Below are positions 1 to 10,400 of a DNA stretch of 64,000 nucleotides, one piece after another. The stretch spans positions 6,262,001 through 6,326,000 of the forward strand of contig JAUCEF010000005.1 of assembly GCA_033558025.1 (NCBI GenBank), given 5' to 3'. Made by a program: the position numbers and the translations under genes. Positions within the stretch are counted from its first letter, which is position 1; every line of letters starts with the position of its first letter. The stretch comes from Phytophthora sp. 'mugwort' (taxonomy: Eukaryota > Oomycota > Peronosporomycetes > Peronosporales > Peronosporaceae). Under the pieces are notes generated by a model. That model had not been told where the DNA came from, did no database searches, and worked only from the letters and a program-made list of their open reading frames with translations.

Positions 1-2221
1 TGGAGTGTAGGGGCGACACAGTAGCTGGCGGTATGAAAACGTCGCCATGTAGCAGAGTGCGCATTTCAGCAACGTAGTTTGCACTTTTCTGGGAAGTGTA
101 CAGAAGGGAGTTCTTCTGGTTTGTTTGAGCAACTTCCTTGAGTTCGTACCCCACATATACCTCAGGTTCCAGTTCTTCGTACTGATGGTGTCGTCGATGA
201 GCCAGCTCATGTAGACGTGCATGACACTTATCACACAGTACCTGGTCACATAAAGGACAACGCTTCCGTGCTCGACTCTGTTTGCAATTGTCACAAGTGG
301 GAAATTTCAGTCGTTCAGTTAAATTGCACGGTAATGGGGCAATTAATCCGTTCCGACGTCCACGAGTTCTAGAGGCTAGAATACACTCTCGTTCCTTGTC
401 AAATAGTTGTCGTCGCTGCCGATCTCGTCTCAAAGTCTCTTGCTGAATACTCCACTTGCGAATCACACGATCATTTACAGATTCTTCCTCGCCTTCTTCT
501 TCTTCATCGTAGATTATGCTTCCAGTCTCATTAATTTTGTGGCTGCATTGTTGACTGCCATTTTCAACGTTAAACGAGTTATCTGCTTGTGTCAGTAAAG
601 TTGCGTCATCTACGTAGGTCATTAAAGATACGATATTTCCAAGCACAAGTCCACGATTGCATTCTCTGTGTTGCTTGTGATATTTGTTCGTAAACTCGAT
701 CGCCAGGTCCGGATGATTGTACGTGTTTAAGTAGTGGAAAGCATCTCGACCAGAAAAATCCCGAGTCAAAAAATTGCACCCGCACTTCACTAGCAACAAG
801 ATCATGGCAATCTCTCCACGTTTACAAACACTCATCAACGCGTTGACGCCCTCGCGGTTTTGGTGCGTTGGGTTGCAGTTTTTCTTTAGACAAAAGACAA
901 TCTCAGCATAGGTTCCAGTACGGCAGACCACTAACAATGGAGAATTTCCAGTGTCATCTTCATAGTTTGGACTGAGTTCGGATCCTTCCGACGACAAAAG
1001 TTCTCGTATTCGCTCTACGTCTGCCAGATGCATTGCCTTTTCCAGTTCTGCCACACGCTTCTGTTGCACGATTCGCTTTGTCGACAATGAGCTTACCACT
1101 TGTCCCTCCTCATCCTCTTCTTCCTCGGCTTTTAGTTGCGCCAATAGGTTGGAACTGGGGTTAGAACTGTTCAATGCTGACACCATAACCGAATTATGGA
1201 GTTGTATCGCCCAGTCTAGTGCAGTTTTGCCTTCACGGTCGTGATGTTCCTTGCTCGCGCCGTAAGCGACGAGAATCCGGCACAAATCGACATTCCCTGA
1301 GATCGCAGCTTGAATGAGTGCTGATCTCCCGACCGCATTCAAACCATCGACATTCGCTCCATACTCTAACAACGCCTTAAGGATTTCTTCGCAGCCTTTG
1401 TCTACAGCCAATAGAACTGCATTGACGTGGTTCTTCGTCTCGTAATTCAACTCAACTTTAAACTCCACAAGAATACTTAGTGCAACGATGTCTCGTGTCA
1501 TTACAGCAGCTAGCAACGGAGTAATCCCAGCTGCAGTCTCTGTGTTTGGCGAGGCCCCGAGCTCCAGCAAACGTCTCAAGACCCTCAGCTTTCCTTTAAA
1601 TATCGAGACGAGTACAGGTGTAAACCCATTCTTACTCTCGTGGTTCAGCAGGTCAGTGGACCGGTTACCAGAAGATCTGGTTGCTGGATCGAAGAGAGGC
1701 ACGAGACGCTCCCAGTGCTGATGATAAACGGCGTGCTCAAGTTTGTTCCGAATACTGCAAGCGTAGAACGAATGCATTAATTGCGTGAGTTTGCTTCGTT
1801 TAGCAGGGAGTGCATTGAGTCGGATTGTTGCCTCTTGAGATTTTTTCAACGCAAGATTCTTCTCCATGATGCGGGTTTCAAGCAATCGTAGTCGTTGCAG
1901 TCCCGACGCTCCAGGTGTAGAAACTGCGAGTCCCAAAGCCATCGTCTTCTTTCGAGTGTCCGAGATATTCTTGTACAGCTTGAAATCCTCGAGTCGCTGG
2001 ATCTCCATTCTCTTTCGCTCCTCCTCGTCTCGGTAAAAAGCTTCCATGGCGATAGACACTCGCTCTTCTTCCTCCATTTCACGACATCGTGTAGCGAGTT
2101 TTTGCACTTCCTTCTCGCGACTTTCAGCCTCCTGTTTCTTCCTCTGAAGCTCGCGCTGTTGCCGTCTAAGCACCGCCTCCTTCTTGTGCTCGAGTCGAGC
2201 ATGCGCTTCCGGCCACTCCAT
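1..2221 (-). CDS. Ankyrin-repeat protein with C-terminal B-box zinc finger (3' end outside window)
   Basis: An open minus-strand frame runs without a stop from an ATG at 2221-2219 to the left edge (at least 740 codons). Residues 1-140 are highly charged and look coiled-coil (Glu/Arg/Lys-rich, around EEEERVSIAMEAFYRDEEER). Ankyrin repeats follow at about residues 165-310, with typical pieces such as GFTPVLVSIFKGKLRVLRRL and GRSALIQAAISGNVDLCRIL, and two weaker repeats at about 350-430. Near residue 640 is a zinc-binding pattern, CDNC, then CPLC, then CDKCHARLHELAHRRHH, which fits a B-box (C-x2-C-x7-C-x2-C-x4-C-x2-C-x3-H). Ankyrin repeats and B-boxes both bind proteins, so a scaffold or ubiquitin-pathway role is possible, but no RING is visible. 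It is divergent from the homeobox gene to its right. The function is inferred only. Confidence 0.85.
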   Translation of the reverse strand, partial: MEWPEAHARLEHKKEAVLRRQQRELQRKKQEAESREKEVQKLATRCREMEEEERVSIAMEAFYRDEEERKRMEIQRLEDFKLYKNISDTRKKTMALGLAVSTPGASGLQRLRLLETRIMEKNLALKKSQEATIRLNALPAKRSKLTQLMHSFYACSIRNKLEHAVYHQHWERLVPLFDPATRSSGNRSTDLLNHESKNGFTPVLVSIFKGKLRVLRRLLELGASPNTETAAGITPLLAAVMTRDIVALSILVEFKVELNYETKNHVNAVLLAVDKGCEEILKALLEYGANVDGLNAVGRSALIQAAISGNVDLCRILVAYGASKEHHDREGKTALDWAIQLHNSVMVSALNSSNPSSNLLAQLKAEEEEDEEGQVVSSLSTKRIVQQKRVAELEKAMHLADVERIRELLSSEGSELSPNYEDDTGNSPLLVVCRTGTYAEIVFCLKKNCNPTHQNREGVNALMSVCKRGEIAMILLLVKCGCNFLTRDFSGRDAFHYLNTYNHPDLAIEFTNKYHKQHRECNRGLVLGNIVSLMTYVDDATLLTQADNSFNVENGSQQCSHKINETGSIIYDEEEEGEEESVNDRVIRKWSIQQETLRRDRQRRQLFDKERECILASRTRGRRNGLIAPLPCNLTERLKFPTCDNCKQSRARKRCPLCDQVLCDKCHARLHELAHRRHHQYEELEPEVYVGYELKEVAQTNQKNSLLYTSQKSANYVAEMRTLLHGDVFIPPATVSPLHS

Positions 2222-2505
2222 CTCGCTCACATTCAAAGTATTGTACAATGTAACAGTAGCGAGTCCATAATGTGCTATTTTTAACTTCTGTACGTACATG
2301 TTTTGATGGCAGTTACAAGCGTAAGTAAGCACTTGCCCTGTCAATGTCGGGAACCATCCATGAAAGTCTCGCGTCGCTGCATGGCTACAGCGTTACCTGA
2401 CGTTCTTGGGCGGTTGGCAGCCGCGTGTGTGCGCAGCGTCGCAGGTTTTCGGCTGGCAAGGTGCTTCAGTGCCGGGGTGGCCGTCGGCTTCCCTCACTTG
2501 CGAAA

Positions 2506-3384
2506 ATGACTTTCCCCAATCGCATTAACTACCGACTGCGCTCTCGAGAGAAATCTCGGCAAGCGCAGACCGAAAGACTGCTGACGGCTAGTGACGTCCC
2601 CGTTGGCACGTTCGCATCATTCTGCCATGTGACACCAGCAGAGGAGACGGCCGAGGTCGAGGAGGACGGCGATGACGAACACGCACTGCTGCCACTCACA
2701 CACAAGCTCATGGCCATGATCTCGCAGCCGGCGAAGCTCCTCGCCGCACTGGTAGTCGACTGCGACGGCAGAACGTCCAAGCAAACGTTCTGGGCCAAGG
2801 CGACGGCCTATCAGCACGCAGAGCTGCAAGGACAGTGCAGCTCCTGGTATCGCATCATGGAGGATATCGCCCAGTACGAACTAAGCCCAACGGACATGAT
2901 GATGTTGAAGGCGGCGCTGTATTACTGGCGAATGTGGCAGTACGTCTGTGCCACGTGCGTCGACGCTGTGTCGTCCATCGAGGAAAGTGCCACGAGTCCC
3001 CAGCCGCAGCAGGAGTCGAAGCCGTGGATGTCCTTGCTCCGCAAGCGTAGTGCCGCGTCGATCTCTCCGCCGCTTGAGGACAAGTGCTCGGACGCGTTGT
3101 CGCAGGGCATGATGATCCTGTCGAGTGGCGGGGGAATGGCCAAGCGCTCGCGTATCAACCGGAAAAGCAACGAGTTCCTCATTGCATGGTTCCTGGCGCA
3201 CAAGGACAACCCGTACCCGTCGCCAGATGAGCGTGTTGAGATTGCCGATAAGACGGGTCTGGCTGAGCAGCAGGTGCGCAACTGGTTTGCCAACATGCGC
3301 AAACGCCACTGGAAACCCAACCGTGCGAATTCTAAGAAGCCGCGCTGCCTGGTGGACTACATGCTGCGCCAGACCGACGACTGA
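2506..3384 (+). CDS. TALE-class homeodomain transcription factor
   Basis: Single-exon gene of 292 residues from the ATG at 2506. The frame is open back to an ATG at 2425, giving 319 residues, but 2506 sits in the better context (cgaaaATGa). A homeodomain lies near the C-terminus, about residues 225-285. It carries the PYP insertion that defines the three-residue loop extension (TALE) class (AHKDNPYPSPDERVEIADKT) and the recognition-helix signature VRNWFANMRKRHWKP, including the invariant W-F-N-R. The N-terminal 220 residues match no domain I recognise and contain an acidic stretch (EETAEVEEDGDDE). It probably acts as a nuclear DNA-binding regulator. TALE proteins often form heterodimers, but no partner is visible here. 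Confidence 0.88.
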   Translation: MTFPNRINYRLRSREKSRQAQTERLLTASDVPVGTFASFCHVTPAEETAEVEEDGDDEHALLPLTHKLMAMISQPAKLLAALVVDCDGRTSKQTFWAKATAYQHAELQGQCSSWYRIMEDIAQYELSPTDMMMLKAALYYWRMWQYVCATCVDAVSSIEESATSPQPQQESKPWMSLLRKRSAASISPPLEDKCSDALSQGMMILSSGGGMAKRSRINRKSNEFLIAWFLAHKDNPYPSPDERVEIADKTGLAEQQVRNWFANMRKRHWKPNRANSKKPRCLVDYMLRQTDD

Positions 3385-3563
3385 CTCGGATTGTCTTGTA
3401 GAAGGGGCCTGAACCTGTACGTCTCTTGTAGTAATCTCCCTCACCACACTAACAACGCAAATCCATCTCGTGTCGTACATTTTTTTCTTCTTTTTTCCGG
3501 TTTAGTGCTGGCTACGCGTCCCGAGACGAGGGGGCGTCCTGTACCTGTGCATCATCATCGACT

Positions 3564-3901
3564 CTAGTCCTCTTCAAGCGTGGGGGCCTCGCCGATCTCG
3601 CCCTTAACATACTTGTACTTGCCGGAAGCGCGGAAGATGTCCTTCTTAGAGGCGCCGGTCACGGGGGCGGAAGGAAGCGCGGCGGGCGCAAGGCCCAGTG
3701 TACCTTCCTTAAAGGCCGGCGTCAGTGCTGGCCAAGCCATCCAGCCAACCAGCAACGCTCCGGGAGCTCCCCACGGGGCTATACCGAGAGAGAACGATTA
3801 GGTCAGAACATATATTTGTCCATAAGGGCTGGAAGAGACGACGTGCACGCACCGTAGCCCGTAAGCTCCTTGGCGAGGTGGGTCAGGCGAGCGGCGGACA
3901 T
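3564..3901 (-). CDS. Small membrane protein, possibly complex I NDUFA3-like
   Basis: Two exons, 3901-3853 and 3778-3564, joined across a 74-nt intron (3779-3852, gtgcgt...tatag), give 87 residues. The protein starts MSAARLTHLAKELTGYAPWG, has one hydrophobic segment (GALLVGWMAWPAL, about residues 24-37), then a Pro/Ala linker and a charged tail ending GEIGEAPTLEED. The order (short N-terminus, one membrane span, PALTPAFKEG, Pro-rich stretch, soluble tail) resembles the complex I accessory subunit NDUFA3, though the similarity is weak and read by eye. Mitochondrial inner membrane location is therefore a guess. The splice sites and codon phase are clear, so the gene itself is more certain than its function. 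Confidence 0.65.
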
Positions 3902-4419
3902 GGCGATTGACTGTGAGGGCGCTTACGAGAATAATTCCGCGGGTGTTGCTGAGTGTGGGGCTGGGCGTCCTCGACCACGCGAGTGGCTAAAATTTGTGGC
4001 CAATGGGAGATAAACACACAAAGATACGAGATAACTATCATTTGGAGACTCAAATTGAAGGAGCCTACGAGTTGGCATGCACTTCAACTGGGCAGATAAT
4101 ACCAAAGGCGATCACAAGGAAAGGTGCATTATGATCCCAATCTGTACGAAAAAAGAGAGCTAGTGTCGATGGCGGCACTAGTAATAGGTCCGTGGCAAGC
4201 GGGCAAACCTATTAACACGGCTATAATTGGTCGTCGTACAATTAGGTCGTACATACATGTTAATGTCAATCGTCCAATTTAAATTAGTTATTTAAATCAT
4301 ATATTGCCAAAACTAACAATTTTACTTATTTTTAATTGCTTTATTCCGCACTGCAACACACCACCGAGACGGATATGCCCTTTCAGGGATGGCGATAATA
4401 GACATTCCAGTCCGAGGAT
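3902..4419. other. Intergenic, AT-rich, no gene seen
   Basis: This 518-nt spacer separates two divergent genes. The part from 4200 to 4340 is AT-rich. Only short chance frames are present. A CATTCC at 4403-4408, 12 nt before the start codon of the giant surface protein gene, could be an oomycete initiator element, but this is weak. Confidence 0.5.
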
Positions 4420-7400
4420 ATGCGGCGCTCCTCAGTAAGGACAGCTCTGCTACTGCTGTCTCTGCTCCTAGCGCGTCTCCCTCCTGCTTCTCGTGCCGAC
4501 ATCACAAGTGCCAGCGTTACGCCAGCGTCGCTAAATGCGGGCGTCGTCAGTGACGTCGCAGTGGCCTTCGCACCCGGCGCGGACGTGGAGGTGGGCGGTT
4601 CGGTGTTAATCGAGTACCCCACGGGATTTCAGATCTCTAGCGAGACGGCGGTTGCAGTCACGACGGTGAGCAGCACGACTACGCTCTCGATCGCGTCAGT
4701 GTCAACGACGCAGTTGTCGGTACTGGTGGGAACGGCCAAACTTTCGGCGGGTGTGGTCTTCGAGTTTTTTGTGACCGGTGTGACCAACCCAGCGGCACAG
4801 AGTACGAATGTCTTTTGGATATCTACCTATGACATCAGCAACACACTTCTAGAGACCAATACCGCTGTTTCAGGCATCACGATTGTAAGCGCGACGCTGG
4901 GCGGCGCGACGGTGGTGCCTGATAGCCTGAACGCAGGCGTGGTGGGAATGGCGACCGTGTCGTTCACGAGCGCGGTGGAGTTGCCCGTGGGCAGTCAGGT
5001 GCAGGTGACGTTCCCGATCGATTTCACTGTGGACCCGTCCGCGACGCTGTTATCGGCCACGAATATCGGTAGCAGCAGCACAGTGTCGAAGTCCAGCTCT
5101 GTGGTGACCGTCACGATCGCAGGCGGCGCGGTGGCGGCGGGATCGAGCGTCTCGTTCCAGCTGGACGGCGTGACGAACCCAGGCGCGAAGACGACGGGGA
5201 CGTTCACGGTCGCAACGACAGACAGCTCGTCAAATGTGTTCGAGCAGGTGACGGCAGTCAGTGCAGCGACGATTGTAAGCACGGTGTTGTCTGGTGTGTC
5301 CGTTGCGGCAGAAAATGCTATCGCTGGCGTGGAGTCAAGCTACGACGTCGTATTCGAGATGAATGTCGGTTTACCGTTTGGCGGGTCCATTATTCTTGAA
5401 GTCCCTAGCGATTACGCGTTATCTGAGGACGTCTTGTTGATCGATTCGATGCTGTCGACTTCGTGGGTAGGTACGATCAGTGGTCAAGAGATAAACTTTA
5501 AGGCGCTGCCAGCCTATACTGCGGGTCAGCATAGCGTTCAAGTCAGGTTTCTTCAGAACCCAGGTAGAACGACGGTACTAAGGTCTTTTCGTGTAAGATT
5601 TGTGACTTATGCAGTACATGTTGCTTGTTTCAGGGGCGTCTACCACCGGATCCTTCAAAATATCGACGACCGATGCAAACGGATACCTTCTCGAGAGCGC
5701 AAGCTGTGCAGGTGTTGAAATCTTACCAGGCTCTATCACAGATGCAGTGCTTACTCCACAATTGGCACATCCTGGAATTGTTTCTCGCGTTGATATTTCC
5801 TTTACGACATCCGCTGGATTGGCAATGAATAGTCTTTTCATCATTCAGCTCCCAGCAGGAGACTACGCTGCTGCTGTGTCGACGATATCTGTCGTGGTAT
5901 TAGCAGCATCTTCGAGCTCGACTGCCACAGCCGCATGGAATAGTACCACCGCAGCTCTCATGGTTTTGATAACCAGCTCAATTCCACACGGCACCGCTGT
6001 GACGTTACAAGTGACAGCGTTCAATATGCCTCCATCGATACGAGTAAACTCTATGGCGGCATCAATTGAAAGCTGGAATGCCAGAGGCCTGAAACTGGAC
6101 GACTCAAGTGCACTAACACTTCGTGCGATTACATCAGTGCAAAGTCTTCCCTGCACGTGGTCGACAGAGACTCCAACTCCTGGTATCACATCAAATGTTC
6201 TGGTCACTTTCCAGACAAACGGGCAGATTCCAGTGGGTGGCAAAATTGTTTTAAGACTTCCACCATCCGATTTTCATGCAGATTCCACGGGGAATTCCCC
6301 GTCCGTCGTGTTCACGTCCCCGAACACAGTCGTGGCCAGCGCAACGTGGGATAGTGCGAACGCCGCACTCGAACTTGTCATTGCCAACGACTCGATCCCG
6401 GCCTATACAGTCGACGTTCAAGTCAAGATCCTAAAGCTCGACACTCCCGTCTCGGTTCGACCTGCGTCGAGATCACCGGCTTCATTGACGACTTTTGATC
6501 CTTTTGGGATTGAAATCGATGGTCCTAGTGTACTGGAGATGGACGCTATCACGCCAGGTTTCATTCTAGGCAGTCGCGTCTGGACCGCCGTGAACGCCGT
6601 CGCTGGGGTTCCCAGCAACCAACTCATCGAGTTTTTCCTTACTGGTAGAATGGATCCAGGTGGAACATTTGAGTTTACACTTCCCGATACGCAGTGGACG
6701 ATGGCAGCAGCAGGCGTCGCGACGTTCATCGCTCCAAACCTCAGTGATGTGGGTACGGCAGTATGGGATCTACCAACTCGAATGCTAACTGTGACGTTGA
6801 CTGGAACGACATCAATCCCGTCGTACACGGGAATCACGTTGTTGATCCAAGACGTCACGAATCCACCAAAAGAGACGGGAATTAACCATGCCTTTCTAAC
6901 AACTCGAGCACCAGATAACAAGATCATTGACGGCCCTGACACGATTTCCATGCTGACGATCTCGCGAGGAGCTCTAACGGGAGCAAAGACGTGGACGTCC
7001 GTCACTACAACAAGTGCAAGCAGACAAAGTGACCAAGAATTGAGCTTCACACTGTGTGGCGCCCTCCCAAGCGGTAGTACAATTGTACTTACGTTTCCTC
7101 CTGGTGGTTGGCGAATGGGGAGCAGCGATGTCGTCTCAGTGTCGTTTGTAGTGCCAGCAACAGGCGTCAGTGTGCACTCTGTCGAGTGGGTTTCTTCTCT
7201 ATATGAACTGCGTCTTGTCACTGCTGGGGATTTGAGTCAAGGTTCGTCTGTCCAATTGCTAGTGGAGGATATGATTAATCCCTATTCAAGCTCAGATACT
7301 GGCACTTGTACAGTGACAACGATACTGCCAGACTCGGGAATTGTTGCCGAATCAAAGGACATTATCATCAATGCAATCACAAGCGATGCGTTGTCTGTAG

Positions 7401-10400
7401 AGGGTGCGTTAGTATCGGATGTGTCGACACCAGGCGTTCTGTCGACCCAGACGGTCACGTTCACAACTGGTGGACAACTCGAATCGGGCGCAACGTTTTG
7501 CATCACTATTGAGGACGAATGGACGCTCATGGCCTCCACTTCAGCGTCATTAACGTTGACTACAACCTCCCAGTCTTCTCCACTGACGCTTGTGTTAGAC
7601 ACAAGCACGGGTACTGTTTGTTTACAGACGACAGTGACGATTAATCAAGAAACTGCGCTTCGAATTGTCCTGACGGATATTTTATCACCGGAATCCATTC
7701 GTCCCGAGCGAATGGCCCAACTATTCGTCCACAGTCATCTCGATGGAGACGTCAATACAGGACGAATCCACATTAACGCAGTCACGAAAGGGCCGTTAAA
7801 GGGGTTATTAAGCTGGCAGCCTCAGTTCTTCAGTCCTGGTCCAGTTGCAGGCTTGAAAACGTCTGCAAATCTTGACTTCCAGACGACGGGCCAGATCGCA
7901 GCCGGAGGGTTCATCGTGGTAGAGCTACCGTACGAGTGGATCATGGCATCGACGTGTCAAGCAACATTCCTCCGTCCTTCTGTTCTGACTCAAGTGTCCT
8001 GTACTCAAAACATCATTCGCATTCTCCTGTTGGATGCTCTGGTCGAAGCGACTGACGTGACCGTTTTGTTCACGGGAGTGTACAACCCCTCTCTTGTCAT
8101 ATCGGAAGGACTTGCTTTGACTCGAACCATTGCAGTTGATGGAGGTGTGATCGATGAGAGTTCGACAGTCACGACAGGTGCCGTCCTTGCAGCAGTGACA
8201 GGAATCAGCAACTTAGGTGATCATCTGGTGGCAGTAGTCGGAGTGACGAAAACATTTGTATTTGAAGGTTCTGCTCTAGCCGAACAGGACGTCGTCAAGT
8301 TCGTTGATGCAAGTACAGCCAGTGACGTTAATTGTGGGGCGTCTACCATGGGGATATCCGATGTGGGCGGCATCAACGTCCAGTATTTGAGTGCAAATCT
8401 TGACATTTCCGTCAAATTTACTCAATCATCTCAGGATGGACAGCCATTTGCCATTTGCTACAAGTTTGGCGACAATCCCTTTAAGTTGTACCCGACATTG
8501 AGTATTATAGTCAAAGAAATCAAGTCGGTGAGTGTGAACGCTGGAGTTTCAGACATTGCAGTGGCTGAGTTCGTGAAAACGTGGACGTTTCATGGGAATG
8601 GGATTGTAGCAGGAGACCACGTGCGGTGGATCGATCTAAATGTTGCACAAAGCGCGGCCTCTATCTCCACACCGCCAGATTGTCTCGATACGTCGACACT
8701 AGCGACGTTAGCGCTCCCGATTTCTGGCACTTTAGCCACACCAGAAGATGAATATACTCGCATTGTGCATGAAAACTCGGACGTGTCGTTTGCCTTCTCA
8801 GTCGAAAGCAGTGGCAAGACATACTGCCTTTGCTACAAGTTTGGACACGAGCCTTTCCGTGTCTATCCGTCGATTCAACTACAAGTTCATCATCTTAAAA
8901 CACTTGAAACCGCAGGTACTGGGAGTCATGACGTTGCAGTCGTAGACGCTCCTAAAGCTTTCAAGGTCTTTGGAGACGGCGTGGCTTGGAATGACCGATT
9001 GTACTTTGTCGACCTAGACAGTGTGGCGTCTTGTGCAGTAAGTGACAAAGACACATCACTCCAATTGTCACATTTAATCGATAACCAGAAGAAAAGTGTG
9101 GTTTTTATTGATAGTAACTTCGTGATGACTGTCAACTTTGAACGCGCCGCAGCAGGTATGAACGTCGTGCCGTGCTATCAATTTGGGAGAGAGCCGTACC
9201 AACTCTATCAAGATCTTCGTCTGACTGTAAAAATGGTTACAACTTTTACTGGAACGTTGGGCTCACCTCAACTTGCTGTGGCTGAAGTGGCTGAACCGCT
9301 GCAGTTCCTTGGGTTCGGTTTAAGTGGCGGCGACCTGGTCCGGTGGATTTTAAATGGAGAAGAGGATTGTGAGACGAGTCTGGCGTCTGTGACGAACCCC
9401 GAAACGCTGGCACTTGTCGATACAATTGCACTATCGGACGACAAAGCTGCGGTTTTCAACTTTACCAGTACACAAGATGACTCTAACCCGGTGTTGTGCT
9501 ACCAATTTGGACAGGAAAATTTCAAGTTGTATCCCGAAATTTCGATAGCGATCGGGACGATTCGTGCCAAATCGCCACTTACAGGGGTCAAAGACATCGC
9601 CGTGGCATGTTCGCGAAAGAATTTTACATTATTAGGGACAAATTTGGCCGAGGGCGACCGCGTAGGATGGACAAGCGTCATCGATTCGCCGTCTCCTTGC
9701 ACGAACCTGAGTCTGTTAGTCCCCAATCCGTTGAATACCGATACGGACTATCTATCGTACGTCACTAACGCCAATACTTTCGGTGTTGCGCTCTCTTCGT
9801 TGAGTTCAGGAAAGCGTGTGTACTTTTGCTATGGATTTGGTCAAGAACCATTCAAACTTTTCCCGGAACTTTACTTAAATGTAAAGAGTCTTACGAATCT
9901 ACGAGCTCTGGTAGCAAGCCCCACCGTCGCAGTCGCAGGTGCAATGAAAACCTTTTTATTCGACGGAGACGGCGTAGAAGCCGGCGACTTTGCAAAATTT
10001 GTCTCAAATACCAACGACTGCACGGATCGGGGCGTCACATTAATGAATATCGTAAAAGAATATGATGACTACGACGAGATGGCCATGTACTTGTACGCAC
10101 TCACAGACGGCACGACGACTGGCAGTTTTCAGGTAAATAACGACATGAAATCCGCAGGGTTACATCGCGTCTTGTGCTATCGTTTTGGAGTGGAACCTTT
10201 TGTCTTGTATGAAAACTTCTACATTGATGTGAAAACAATTTGGGGGTTCCATGAAACAAACGTCAAAATTGAAGAAAAGAGTAACCTGGTGGTGGTAGTC
10301 AATGATCCAAAAGAATTGATCATATCTGGAGTTGGTATGAGCGTTAAAGATTCACTCAAGTTTGTAGACGCGGGGACGGACAGTGAAGATGCCGATTGTA

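Noticed and set aside
2529..3480. Several minus-strand frames of 89-199 codons opposite the homeobox gene
   Set aside because: They are shadows of a GC-rich coding exon; none has a domain, and the homeodomain fixes the plus strand.
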